This document shows positions 19,226 to 27,549 of a stretch of DNA of 32,769 bases, one piece after another. The notes beneath the pieces were generated by a model. That model did no database searches. It saw only the letters and a program-made list of their open reading frames with translations, and had not been told where the DNA came from. The position numbers and the translations under genes were made by a program. The stretch's first letter is position 1, and each line of letters starts with the position of its first letter. The stretch is from Hydrogenophaga sp. A37 (GTDB taxonomy: Bacteria > Pseudomonadota > Gammaproteobacteria > Burkholderiales > Burkholderiaceae_C): the NCBI RefSeq assembly GCF_002001205.1, contig NZ_MUNZ01000125.1, positions 1 through 32,769 on the forward strand, read 5' to 3'.

Positions 19226-20424
19226 TCCCCGCCACACCGCTGCCCGACTTCCGCTCCCCCGACTTCTTGCGCGCCCATGTGGGCGACACGCTGGCCTTCT
19301 ACCTGCCCCGCGCCCTCGACCCAGCGGGCGGCCTGTTCCACTTCCTGCGCGACGACGGCAGTGTGTACGACGCCCACACCCGCCACCTCGTGAGCAGCAC
19401 CCGCTACGTGGTCACGTTCGCCATGGCGGTGCGTGGCGGCCTGGGCGGTGACATCGCGCGGCAGGCCTTGCAAGTCGCCTTTGATTTCCTCTCACACCAC
19501 CGCAACCCCGCCACCGGCGGACACGCTTGGCTGCTGGACTGGCGCGACGGCCAGGCCCGTGTGCTCGACGGCACCAACCACGCCTACGGCCTGGCGTTTG
19601 TGTTGCTGGCCCACGCGCACGCCCACATGGCCGGCCTCAGCGGCGCCCATGCTGGTATTGCTCAGACGTTCGAGCTGCTGGAACAGCGCTTCTGGGAACC
19701 CACGCACGGCCTGTACGCCGACGAAGCCACCGCCGACTGGCAACTGCTGCCCTACCGCGGTCAGAACGCCAACATGCACCTGTGCGAAGCCCTGCTCGCC
19801 GCGTTCGACGCCACGGGCGAAGCGCGCTACCTCGACCGCGCCGCGCTGCTGGCCGAGCACATCACCGTGCGCCAGGCCGCGCTGGCCGGGGGTCTGGTGT
19901 GGGAGCACTACCGTGCCGACTGGTCGGTGGACTGGGACTACAACAAGGACGACAAGACCAACATCTTCCGACCCTGGGGCTTCCAGCCCGGCCACCTGAC
20001 CGAGTGGGCCAAACTGCTGCTCTTGCTCAACCAGCGTCGCCCGCAAGCCGGGCTGGTGCAACGGGCACAGCACTTCTTCGACACCGCCATGAAGACCTCA
20101 TGGGACGCCGAGCACGGTGGCCTGTTCTACGGTTTCGCGCCCGACGGCAGCGTGTGCGACAGCGACAAGTATTTCTGGGTCCAGGCCGAGTCGTTTGCCG
20201 CTGCCGCGCGTCTGGCCGTGGCCACGGGCGAAGCGCGCTACTGGGCGGACTACGACCGGCTGTGGGCCTACGCCTGGGCACACTTCGTGGACCACCAGCA
20301 CGGCGCCTGGTGGCGCATCCTGCGCGCGGACAACAGCAAGATCAGTGATGAAAAGAGCCCGGCGGGCAAGGTGGACTACCACACCATGGGCGCCTGCCAT
20401 GATGTTCTGGATGCGTTGAAGTAA
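19222..20424 (+). CDS. AGE-family sugar epimerase/isomerase
   Basis: A 400-residue (alpha/alpha)6-barrel protein of the N-acylglucosamine 2-epimerase superfamily, closest in character to mannose isomerase/YihS-type aldose-ketose isomerases. Likely catalytic histidines are His186 (GQNANMHLCEALLAAF), His258 (WGFQPGHLTEWAKLLL) and His387 (VDYHTMGACHDVLDAL). The protein lacks a signal peptide, so it acts in the cytoplasm. The start coincides with the stop of the preceding NTPase (ATGA), so the two are coupled and may share a sugar-related pathway. The exact sugar cannot be told from sequence. The open frame continues upstream in the NTPase, but that part is a shadow. Confidence 0.85.
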   Translation: MIPATPLPDFRSPDFLRAHVGDTLAFYLPRALDPAGGLFHFLRDDGSVYDAHTRHLVSSTRYVVTFAMAVRGGLGGDIARQALQVAFDFLSHHRNPATGGHAWLLDWRDGQARVLDGTNHAYGLAFVLLAHAHAHMAGLSGAHAGIAQTFELLEQRFWEPTHGLYADEATADWQLLPYRGQNANMHLCEALLAAFDATGEARYLDRAALLAEHITVRQAALAGGLVWEHYRADWSVDWDYNKDDKTNIFRPWGFQPGHLTEWAKLLLLLNQRRPQAGLVQRAQHFFDTAMKTSWDAEHGGLFYGFAPDGSVCDSDKYFWVQAESFAAAARLAVATGEARYWADYDRLWAYAWAHFVDHQHGAWWRILRADNSKISDEKSPAGKVDYHTMGACHDVLDALK

Positions 20425-20472
20425 CCCCCTGAGCAAAGCCTAGAGATTCCCCCTGCGCCGCTGACGCGTCTT

Positions 20473-20524
20473 CCCCCTGAGGGGGACGATGCCAGTGGCC
20501 CGGCAAAGCCGGTTCCACGGCATC
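20473..20524. repeat. REP-like palindromic element between the isomerase gene and hslO
   Basis: A perfect CCCCC-TGA-GGGGG hairpin (20473-20485) is followed by a long imperfect hairpin (20488-20524). Its outer arms are GATGCC/GGCATC, it has a GTGG/CCAC middle, and a CCGGC-AAA-GCCGG tip. It fills most of the 130-bp gap between convergent genes. It could end transcription from both sides; the form is that of a repetitive extragenic palindrome, but copy number cannot be judged from one window. Confidence 0.6.
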
Positions 20525-20554
20525 CTGGGCCCGGTGCACGCGCTCCGACCGCCC

Positions 20555-21556
20555 TCAGTGCATGCCGCCCGAAGCAGGCGGCTGAATGGCTGGCTGCAAA
20601 AACACCTGCGCTGCATCCACCGGGTCAAACCGGTACTTTGCGCCGCAGAAATCGCAACCCACCTCCACCAGGCCCTGCTCTTCGATGATGGATTCGATCT
20701 CGTCGCGACCCAGGCTGCGCAACATGTTGCTGACGCGCTCCTGTGAGCAGGTGCACGCAAAACGGGGCCCCTCGGCGCCGACCAGCGGCTCGAAGCGGCG
20801 CACGTCTTCTTCCCAGAACAGGCGGTGCAGGATGGTCTCGGCGTCCAGCGTGAGCAGCTCTTCGCGCTTCAAACTGGCAGCGAGGATCGCGATGCGGTTG
20901 TAGTCCTCGTTCAGGCCGATCTGGTCTTCGTCGCGCGCCATCGCGCCCGCCCCCGAAAGGTTGCCATCGCCCTGTAGCGGCAAGCGCTGGATCAGCAGGC
21001 CGGCGGCCACTTCGTGATTGGCGGCCAGCACCAGGCGGGTGTCGAGTTGCTCGCTCTGCAGCATGTAGTGCTCGATCACCTCGCTGAGATTTTCCAGCTT
21101 TTCATGGTGGTCACCAAACAGCGGCACCACGCCCTGGTAGGGCTGCTGGCCGGGCAAGCGGTCTTTGGGATCGAGGGTGATCGCGCAGCGACCCTGGTTG
21201 TTCACATTCACCATGTGCGAGAGCGGTGCGTCGGCCGCCACCTCGCCCTGCACGTTGGCGGTGGCGCGCAATGTCAGGTCGGGTTGCACCTCGGCCACGG
21301 CCAGCTTCACCGGCCCGTCGCCCATGATCTGCACGATCAGCGCGCCGTTGAACTTGATGTTGGCCTGCATCAGCGTGGCCGCCGCCGTCATCTCGCCCAG
21401 CAGCTCGGTCACGGCCGCCGGGTAACCCCCGGTCTGCTCGCGACGGCGCAGGATGTCCTGCCAGGCGTCGGTGAGGCGCACCAGCATGCCTCGCACCGGC
21501 AGGCCTTCAAACATGAATTTGTGGAGTTCGGACAATCTGTGCTTTCGGAAAATCAA
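20555..21556 (-). CDS. hslO: Redox-regulated chaperone Hsp33
   Basis: A 333-residue cytoplasmic holdase activated by oxidative stress through release of zinc from four cysteines. The zinc site is Cys268/Cys270 (FACTCSQERV) and Cys301/Cys304 (VGCDFCGAKY), the family's CxC...CxxC arrangement. The N-terminal core has LSELHKFMFEGLPVRGMLVR and HMVNVNNQGRCAITLDP. The first Met used here adds about 7 residues before the usual LSELHKF start, so initiation may be slightly downstream. It is followed 16 bp away by the start region of no other gene; the gamma-carbonic-anhydrase gene upstream is co-directional with a 16-bp gap and is probably co-transcribed. Confidence 0.95.
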   Translation of the reverse strand: MIFRKHRLSELHKFMFEGLPVRGMLVRLTDAWQDILRRREQTGGYPAAVTELLGEMTAAATLMQANIKFNGALIVQIMGDGPVKLAVAEVQPDLTLRATANVQGEVAADAPLSHMVNVNNQGRCAITLDPKDRLPGQQPYQGVVPLFGDHHEKLENLSEVIEHYMLQSEQLDTRLVLAANHEVAAGLLIQRLPLQGDGNLSGAGAMARDEDQIGLNEDYNRIAILAASLKREELLTLDAETILHRLFWEEDVRRFEPLVGAEGPRFACTCSQERVSNMLRSLGRDEIESIIEEQGLVEVGCDFCGAKYRFDPVDAAQVFLQPAIQPPASGGMH

Positions 21557-21572
21557 CGCTGGAAGATCGGGG

Positions 21573-22097
21573 TCAGGCGAGTTTTTTCAAGCCCTGGCGG
21601 TAGCGCTCGGCGTTCTGGGTGTAGTGCAACGCGCTCCTGCGAAGGCCCTCGATCTGCTCCGGCGTGAGCTGGCGCGTCACCCTGGCCGGGCTGCCGATGA
21701 TCATGGAGCCATCGGGGAACTGTTTGCCCTCGGTCACCAGCGCCCCGGCGCCCACCAGGCAATTTTTTCCGATCTTCGCCCCGTTGAGCACGATGGCCCC
21801 GATGCCGATCAGCGACTCGTCGCCGATGGTGCAGCCGTGCAGCATCACCTGGTGGCCCACGGTCACGTTGGCACCAATGTTCAGCGGCAGGCCCTCGTCG
21901 GCGTGCAACACGCTGCCGTCCTGGATGTTGCTGCCCGCGCCGATCACGATGCGGGCCGTGTCGCCGCGCACCGTGGTGCCGAACCACACGCTCGCGCCCT
22001 CGCCCACGCTCACGTCGCCGATCACCTGTGCGTTGTCGGCCACCCAGGCTGAAGGGGCCACCTGGGGGCTCAGGTTGTCGAGTGCGTAGATGGCCAT
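21573..22097 (-). CDS. Gamma-carbonic-anhydrase-like hexapeptide-repeat protein
   Basis: A 174-residue left-handed beta-helix protein of the gamma-carbonic anhydrase / PaaY / YrdA family. The metal-binding histidines are conserved: His65 (DGSVLHADEG), His82 and His87 (VGHQVMLHGC). Hexapeptide repeats (IGANVT, IGDESL, IGIGAI, IGKNCL) run from about 25 to 125, and a C-terminal helix carries RSALHYTQNAERYRQGLKKL. Many members show little carbonic anhydrase activity, so a role in thioester or metal metabolism is possible. The ATG at MAIYALDNLSPQVA is the normal family start. It lies just upstream of hslO on the same strand. Confidence 0.88.
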   Translation of the reverse strand: MAIYALDNLSPQVAPSAWVADNAQVIGDVSVGEGASVWFGTTVRGDTARIVIGAGSNIQDGSVLHADEGLPLNIGANVTVGHQVMLHGCTIGDESLIGIGAIVLNGAKIGKNCLVGAGALVTEGKQFPDGSMIIGSPARVTRQLTPEQIEGLRRSALHYTQNAERYRQGLKKLA

Positions 22098-22143
22098 GCG
22101 GGTGTCTCCAGATCGTTGGGGCGGCAAACCTAGAATTGTAGGG

Positions 22144-22995
22144 ATGCCCTTGTCCAAACCCGCCGAACCCTCGCTGCGCGAGCAGGCCCTGACCGCGTTG
22201 TGCCTGAGCGACCCGTCGGCCAAGGCCGAGGCCGCCCACGCGCTGTGGCATCGCTGGAGCCATCTGCCCGACGACGCGGCCCGGATGCAGGCCACGGACC
22301 CCGAGGCGCCGCTTTCGCCGCTGGACAGTGCATCACTGCCCGGCCGACCGATCAGCCCCACGCTGGTGCCACCCATGTCGGTTCCGCACCGATCACCTTT
22401 CACGCCCGAAGGCCTGGCCGCGCTGCTGCACGCCATCACCCACATCGAGTTCAACGCGATCAACCTCGCGCTGGACGCGGTCTGGCGCTTCCCCAGCATG
22501 CCGCTCCCGTTCTACAGCGACTGGCTGCGCGTGGCCGACGAAGAGGCCACGCACTTCGGTCTTCTGCGCACCCACCTACAGAGCCTGGGTTTCGACTACG
22601 GTGATCTCCCGGCGCACGACGGCCTGTGGGAGATGTGTGTGAAGACGCAGCACGACGTCACCGCCCGCATGGCCCTCGTGCCCCGCACGCTGGAGGCGCG
22701 CGGGCTCGACGCCACGCCACTGATCCAGGCACGGTTGCGCAAGGTCAACACACCCGCGGCACGGCGCGCCATCGAGATCCTCGACGTGATCCTGAGCGAT
22801 GAAATCGGCCACGTGGCCATCGGCAACCGTTGGTATGGCTGGCTGTGCGGGCAGCAGGGTCTGGAGCCCGTGGCGCATTACCGCGCGCTGGCGCGCACGC
22901 ACAGCGCCCCCCGCCTGAAGCCCCCTTTCCATCTCGACGCCAGGCGCTCGGCCGGGTTCACCCAACAGGAGATCGACGACCTGCTCGGTGCCTGA
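22144..22995 (+). CDS. DUF455 family ferritin-like protein
   Basis: A 283-residue protein with a predicted four-helix ferritin-like domain. Candidate di-iron ligands are Glu102 (HIEFNAINLALDAVWRF), Glu133/Glu134 and His137 (ADEEATHFGLL), and Glu220/His223 (LSDEIGHVAIGNRW), the spacing known for DUF455 proteins. Related proteins (MiaE-like fold) are hydroxylases or oxidases; the substrate of DUF455 is not established. It is divergent from the carbonic-anhydrase-like gene with only 46 bp between starts, so the promoters must overlap. No ribosome-binding site is clear, so a short or absent leader is possible. Confidence 0.85.
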   Translation: MPLSKPAEPSLREQALTALCLSDPSAKAEAAHALWHRWSHLPDDAARMQATDPEAPLSPLDSASLPGRPISPTLVPPMSVPHRSPFTPEGLAALLHAITHIEFNAINLALDAVWRFPSMPLPFYSDWLRVADEEATHFGLLRTHLQSLGFDYGDLPAHDGLWEMCVKTQHDVTARMALVPRTLEARGLDATPLIQARLRKVNTPAARRAIEILDVILSDEIGHVAIGNRWYGWLCGQQGLEPVAHYRALARTHSAPRLKPPFHLDARRSAGFTQQEIDDLLGA

Positions 22996-23096
22996 GCCGC
23001 CACAACGTACCGATTGGCACTACCGGCCCAGACCCACTGGTAGAACTGCCGATATTTCACGTGCGCGCGTCCTGATTCCCGCTTAGTATTTTGGTC

Positions 23097-24125
23097 ATGA
23101 CCCAACAACATATTCGGCTGGATGAGTACCTGGGGCAGGCGTTCGACCGCATTCCGGTCGCCATGGTGGTCGTCAACCTGCAAGGCACGATCACCCGCCT
23201 CAATCGGCTGGCTGAGACCACATTTGGTTATCCGAGCGAGGAACTGCTGGGCCGACCGGTGGAAGTGCTTGTGCCCGAGCGCTACCGCCATGCGCATCCG
23301 GGCTATCGCAAGGGGTTCCAGGCCGAAGCCACTGCGCGACCGATGGGCGCAGGACGCGACTTGAGCGGCCTGCGCAAGGACGGCAGCGAGTTCCCGGTGG
23401 AGATCGGCATCAACCCGGTAGAAACCGGCGAGGGGCCGATGATCCTGTCGGTGATCCTTGATCTGAGCGAGCGCAAGCAGAGCGAGCGGCGCATACACGA
23501 GGCGCTGCGCGAAAAGGAACTGCTGCTCGAAGAGGTGCACCACCGCGTCAAGAACAACATGCAGGTGATCCACAGCCTGCTCGACCTGCAGGTGCTCAAG
23601 ATCAGCGACCCGGATTTGGTGACGATGCTGCGCGACAGCCAGAACCGCATCCGGTCGATGTCCATGATCCACCAGACGCTGTACCAGTCGCACGACTTTG
23701 CGCAGGTCGACTTCCAACAGTTCCTGGGCGAGCTGTTGCCCACCCTGATGGACTCTTACGGCATGGTGAGTGGGCATGTGGCCATGGAAGTGTCGGCCAA
23801 CAACGTCAAGTTGCCCATCAACGAAGCCATTCCCTGCGGCCTGATCGTCAACGAGCTGGTGAGCAACGCGCTCAAACACGGCTTCCGGGGCCATCGGCGA
23901 GGCGCCATTCGGGTGGGGCTCCAGCAGGAAACAAATGGCGACGTCGAACTGTCGATCAGTAACGACGGGATCGAAATTCCACCGGACCAGAACCTGGAAC
24001 GCAATGGTTCTCTCGGTCTGCAACTGGTGCAGTTGCTGACCCGCCAGCTGCAAGGCACACTGGAAATTCAGCGAGCCAACCCGACCTGCTTCACCCTGCG
24101 ATTTTCCCTAGGACGTCATGCATGA
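23097..24125 (+). CDS. PAS-domain sensor histidine kinase (HisKA_2 type)
   Basis: A soluble 342-residue kinase without membrane segments. The PAS domain at about 10-125 has IPVAMVVVNLQGTITRLNRL, GLRKDGSEFPVEIGINPV and the PAC end ILDLSERKQSE. HisKA_2 dimerisation follows with ELLLEEVHHRVKNNMQVIHS; the phospho-acceptor is His148 or His149. A HATPase domain has the N-box IVNELVSNALKHGF and a short glycine region NGSLGLQLVQLL. A TTG six bases upstream could also start it. Its ATGA overlap with the next gene, which has an N-terminal receiver domain, makes that protein its probable partner. The signal sensed is unknown. Confidence 0.88.
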   Translation: MTQQHIRLDEYLGQAFDRIPVAMVVVNLQGTITRLNRLAETTFGYPSEELLGRPVEVLVPERYRHAHPGYRKGFQAEATARPMGAGRDLSGLRKDGSEFPVEIGINPVETGEGPMILSVILDLSERKQSERRIHEALREKELLLEEVHHRVKNNMQVIHSLLDLQVLKISDPDLVTMLRDSQNRIRSMSMIHQTLYQSHDFAQVDFQQFLGELLPTLMDSYGMVSGHVAMEVSANNVKLPINEAIPCGLIVNELVSNALKHGFRGHRRGAIRVGLQQETNGDVELSISNDGIEIPPDQNLERNGSLGLQLVQLLTRQLQGTLEIQRANPTCFTLRFSLGRHA

Positions 24126-25609
24126 ACAATCCCGCCCGCATCCTTGTTGTGGAGGACGAAAGCATCGTCGCCTTCAATCTGCAGCAGCGCCTGTCGAAGC
24201 TGGGCTACGACGTGCCGGCCATCGCCGTCTCCGGCCAGGAGAGTTTTGATCTGGTGGAAGAAACACTGCCCGACCTGGTGCTGATGGACATCCACATCCA
24301 GGGCGACATGGACGGCATCGACGTGGCCGCCCGGCTGCGGGAGACCCATGCGATCCCGGTCATCTACCTCACGGCGTATTCGGAAGACTCGACCCTGGAG
24401 CGCGCCCGAAAGACCCGCCCCTATGGCTACCTGCTCAAGCCGTTTTCCGAGCGCGAGCTGCATGCCACGATCCAGATGGCGTTCGAGCGCCACAAACTGG
24501 AAATTGAGCTGGTCGACAGCCAGCGTCAGTTGCAGCAGGCGCTGGACGCCGCCAGCCTGGGTGTGCTGGAGCTCGACAAGGCCAGCACCGCCATCACCAC
24601 ATCCCCCCGCTCTGCCGATCTGATCGGCTGGTCGCAAGACCAGCCCCACACAGTGGCCGACCTGCTTTCTCGGGTGGACGCGAGCGACCGCGCCGCCATC
24701 ACCAGCAAACTGCAAGAGAGCCTGAGCGCCCTCCAACACTTCAGCGAAGAGTTCCGAGTCCTGGTCGAAGGCCTGCCACCGCGCTGGGTCAAGATCGATG
24801 CCGGCCACGCTTCGGGCCAACGCATGACCGGTGTGGTGCAGGACATCTCGGAGCGCAAGAACAACGAGATCCGGCTCAAGATGCTCAACGAAGGCCTGGA
24901 GCACTTGGTGGCGGAGCGCACCTCTGAGCTGAACCTCAGCCTCAAAGAGCTGGAGGCCTTCAGCTATTCGGTGGCGCACGACCTGCGTTCACCCGTTCGA
25001 GCCATCGTGGGGTTCAGCCGTGAGCTGATCGGCCAACACGAAACAGAACTGGGGTCCGACGGCCTCGACCTGGCCACCAGGATCACCACCGCGGGTCAGC
25101 GCATGGGCGCCCTGATCGATGCACTGCTGCACATGTCGCGGCTGAGCCAGGTGCCGATGCAGCTGCGGGTGGTCAACATCAGCACCTTCGCGACCGACAT
25201 CGCCGCCCAGCTGATGGACGCAGCCCCTCAAAGGGTGGCCCAGGTGAACGTCTCGCCCAACCTGGAGGCCATGGCAGATCCGGCGCTCGTGCACAGCCTG
25301 CTCGACAACCTGATCGGCAATGCCTGGAAGTTCTGCGCACGCAGTGACATCACGCGGATCGACGTGGGCGCCAAGACCCTCAACGGCGAAACCGTCTTCT
25401 TCGTGCGGGACAACGGCTGCGGTTTCGACATGGCGTCGGCCAACCGTCTTTTTGGCCCGTTTCAGCGCCTGCACCGCGAAGACGAATACGCCGGCACCGG
25501 CATCGGTCTGACCATCGTGCAACGCATCGTCATGCGCCACGGCGGCCGGGTTTGGGCCTATTCCGAGCCTGGCAAGGGTGCGGCATTCCACTTCACCTTG
25601 AGCGCCTGA
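24122..25609 (+). CDS. Receiver-PAS-histidine kinase (hybrid signalling protein)
   Basis: A 495-residue soluble protein. The N-terminal receiver domain (1-120) has phospho-acceptor Asp56 (LVLMDIHIQ), Thr84 and Lys106 (YLLKPFS). A degenerate PAS domain (about 135-247, ending GVVQDISERKNN) and a coiled linker follow. HisKA has His286 in FSYSVAHDLRSPVRAIVGFS, like the kinase part of bacteriophytochromes. HATPase has DNLIGNAWKF, VRDNGCGFDM and GTGIGLTIVQRIV. With the receiver in front of the kinase, phosphate from the upstream PAS kinase probably tunes this kinase's own output. No DNA-binding response regulator lies next to it, so the final target must be elsewhere. Confidence 0.88.
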   Translation: MNNPARILVVEDESIVAFNLQQRLSKLGYDVPAIAVSGQESFDLVEETLPDLVLMDIHIQGDMDGIDVAARLRETHAIPVIYLTAYSEDSTLERARKTRPYGYLLKPFSERELHATIQMAFERHKLEIELVDSQRQLQQALDAASLGVLELDKASTAITTSPRSADLIGWSQDQPHTVADLLSRVDASDRAAITSKLQESLSALQHFSEEFRVLVEGLPPRWVKIDAGHASGQRMTGVVQDISERKNNEIRLKMLNEGLEHLVAERTSELNLSLKELEAFSYSVAHDLRSPVRAIVGFSRELIGQHETELGSDGLDLATRITTAGQRMGALIDALLHMSRLSQVPMQLRVVNISTFATDIAAQLMDAAPQRVAQVNVSPNLEAMADPALVHSLLDNLIGNAWKFCARSDITRIDVGAKTLNGETVFFVRDNGCGFDMASANRLFGPFQRLHREDEYAGTGIGLTIVQRIVMRHGGRVWAYSEPGKGAAFHFTLSA

Positions 25610-25630
25610 ATACCGGGACCGCCTCTCTTT

Positions 25631-25658
25631 ATTTTGGGATATTTTCCCAAAATATGAT
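25631..25658 (+). promoter_or_regulatory. dsbD promoter with a perfect 9-5-9 dyad containing GGGA-N5-TCCC
   Basis: ATTTTGGGA and TCCCAAAAT are exact inverted copies separated by 5 bp. The GGGA-N5-TCCC core is at 25636-25648, and a TATGAT -10-like hexamer begins 4 bp after it. The dyad thus occupies the -35 and spacer region, where a dimeric regulator or an unusual sigma factor would sit. The same core and spacing occur before the tlpA-like gene. The dsbD start codon is 36 bp after the hexamer. Confidence 0.6.
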
Positions 25659-25693
25659 TCAATCGCGTCATTCCTGTTTTTTGGAGACGCGAC

Positions 25694-27502
25694 ATGTCTG
25701 TATGGACCCGACTCGGGCGCACGCTGGCCCTGATGCTGCTGCTGGCTTTCAATGGCCTGGCCCACGCCGAAGAATTCCTCCCCCCTGAACAGGCTTTTGC
25801 CTTTTCTTTCACGCCGCAGCCCGACGGCTCGGTGAGGCTGCACTGGGACATCGCCCCCGGCTACCACCTCTACCGCGACCGGATCCACTTCAAGGCCCAG
25901 GAGCCGGGCGCCCAGTGGACCGCTGCGCAGATGCCGGCGGCTGAAGATCTTTTCGACGCCAACTTCGGCAAGACCATGGCGGTTTACGACCAGCCGGTGA
26001 ATGTGGACGTGGCCTTGAGCCAAGGCCGAAGCGCGGCGCTGGCGGTGGAGTGGCAGGGCTGCGCCGATGGGGGGCTGTGTTATCCCCCGACCTCGGCGCC
26101 GGTCGTGCTGGCTGCCGCCGTGTCGGCCAAGGCCCAGGCCGTCTCCAACCCCACAGTGGCAACCGACGCAGGGCCGTCAGCGTCGTCACAACCACTCGAC
26201 GACATCGCGAACACGCTGGCCTCCGGCAGCCTGCTGCGGACCATGGGCGTGTTTCTGCTCGCCGGGCTGCTGCTGGCGTTCACGCCTTGTGTGCTGCCCA
26301 TGGTGCCGATCCTGTCGTCGCTGATCGCCGGACAGACCGGCCCGGTGAGCCGCAGCAAGGGTTTTGCCTTGTCGCTGGCCTATGCCATCGGCATGGCCCT
26401 GGTGTACGCGGGCTTTGGCGTGGCCGCTGGGCTGGCCGGCGAAGGGCTGGCCGCGGCACTGCAGAACCCCTGGGTGCTGGGCGGCTTCGCGCTCCTGCTG
26501 TCCACCATGGCACTGTCGATGTTTGGCTTCTATGAGCTGCAGGTGCCGGGGTTCATCCAGACGCGCGCGGCCGACATCTCCAACCGCTTCAACGGCGGCT
26601 CCTATGTGGGCGTGTTCCTGATGGGCTGCATCTCGGCCCTCGTGGTCGGGCCCTGCGTGGCCGCGCCGCTGGCCGGGGCGCTGGTCTACATCAGCCAGAC
26701 CAAAGACCTGGTGCTGGGCGGCGCCGCACTGTTCGGCATGGCGATGGGTATGAGCGTGCCGCTGCTGCTGGTGGGGCTGTCGGCGGGCAGCCTGCTGCCG
26801 CGCGCCGGCGCGTGGATGGACAACGTCAAGAAAGTGTTCGGGATGATGCTGCTCGGCGTGGCAATCTGGATGGTCTCGCCGGTGCTGCCGGCGAGCGCGC
26901 ACATGCTGCTCTGGGCCGTGTGGTTCCTGACCGCAGCGGCACTGCTCGGCAGCTTCGGCGCGGCCCATCCGCAGGCGGTGCCCAAGCCTCTGCCAGCGCG
27001 CACGCTGGGCGCCGGCCTCACCGCCCTGTCGCTGGTGCTGCTCGTGGGTGCGGCATCGGGAGGCGACTCGGTGCTGCAGCCGCTGGCCCACCTGAAGGGA
27101 TCGGCCGCCAGCGGCCCTTCCACCGAGCGCGCTGTCGCCCTGCCGTTTGCGCGCGTCGGCAGCATCGATCAGCTCAACGCGCAACTGCGGGAGGCCCAGC
27201 AGAAGGGCGAAACCGTGATGCTCGACTTCTATGCCGACTGGTGCGTGGCCTGCAAGGAGCTGGAGACCTTCACCTTCAGCAAGCCCCAGGTGCGCCAGCG
27301 GCTCGCCCCCGTGCGCCTGCTGCAGGCCGACGTGACCGCCAACAACGGTGCAGACAAGGCCTTGATGAAACAGTTTGGCCTGTTCGGCCCACCGGGCATG
27401 GTGTTCTTTGATGCGAAGAACGGGGCACGTGTGACGCACAAGGTGATCGGCTTTCAGAACGCCGACGACTTCATGGCCTCGCTGGACCGCGCCCTGCCCT
27501 GA
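25694..27502 (+). CDS. dsbD: Thiol:disulfide interchange protein DsbD
   Basis: A 602-residue inner-membrane protein that moves electrons from cytoplasmic thioredoxin to periplasmic thiol proteins. After a signal peptide (cleaved near LAHA-EE), the alpha domain has Cys123 and Cys129 (WQGCADGGLCYPP). The membrane domain (about 180-455, some eight helices) has Cys199 (FTPCVLPMVPI) and Cys321 (GPCVAAPL). The gamma thioredoxin-like domain has Cys517 and Cys520 (DWCVACKELE). All six redox cysteines are present. Periplasmic clients usually include cytochrome-c maturation thioredoxins and DsbC. Here the shared promoter dyad points to the TlpA-like protein 4 kb downstream as a co-regulated client. Confidence 0.95.
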   Translation: MSVWTRLGRTLALMLLLAFNGLAHAEEFLPPEQAFAFSFTPQPDGSVRLHWDIAPGYHLYRDRIHFKAQEPGAQWTAAQMPAAEDLFDANFGKTMAVYDQPVNVDVALSQGRSAALAVEWQGCADGGLCYPPTSAPVVLAAAVSAKAQAVSNPTVATDAGPSASSQPLDDIANTLASGSLLRTMGVFLLAGLLLAFTPCVLPMVPILSSLIAGQTGPVSRSKGFALSLAYAIGMALVYAGFGVAAGLAGEGLAAALQNPWVLGGFALLLSTMALSMFGFYELQVPGFIQTRAADISNRFNGGSYVGVFLMGCISALVVGPCVAAPLAGALVYISQTKDLVLGGAALFGMAMGMSVPLLLVGLSAGSLLPRAGAWMDNVKKVFGMMLLGVAIWMVSPVLPASAHMLLWAVWFLTAAALLGSFGAAHPQAVPKPLPARTLGAGLTALSLVLLVGAASGGDSVLQPLAHLKGSAASGPSTERAVALPFARVGSIDQLNAQLREAQQKGETVMLDFYADWCVACKELETFTFSKPQVRQRLAPVRLLQADVTANNGADKALMKQFGLFGPPGMVFFDAKNGARVTHKVIGFQNADDFMASLDRALP

Positions 27503-27510
27503 GTCACCGA

Positions 27511-27537
27511 CACCGGCCTTCACCGCGAAGGCCGGTG
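27511..27537. terminator. Bidirectional hairpin between convergent dsbD and the DUF5666 gene
   Basis: CACCGGCCTTC and GAAGGCCGGTG form a perfect 11-bp stem with a 5-nt loop (ACCGC). It lies 8 bp after the dsbD stop codon and 12 bp before the end of the convergent gene. No U-tract follows in either direction, so termination may be partial or Rho-assisted. Confidence 0.7.
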
Positions 27538-27549
27538 ATCACTGCGTCG

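Noticed and set aside
22996..23096. CTACC/GGTAG inverted pair before the PAS kinase gene
   Set aside because: Only a 5-bp stem with a long loop; expected by chance.
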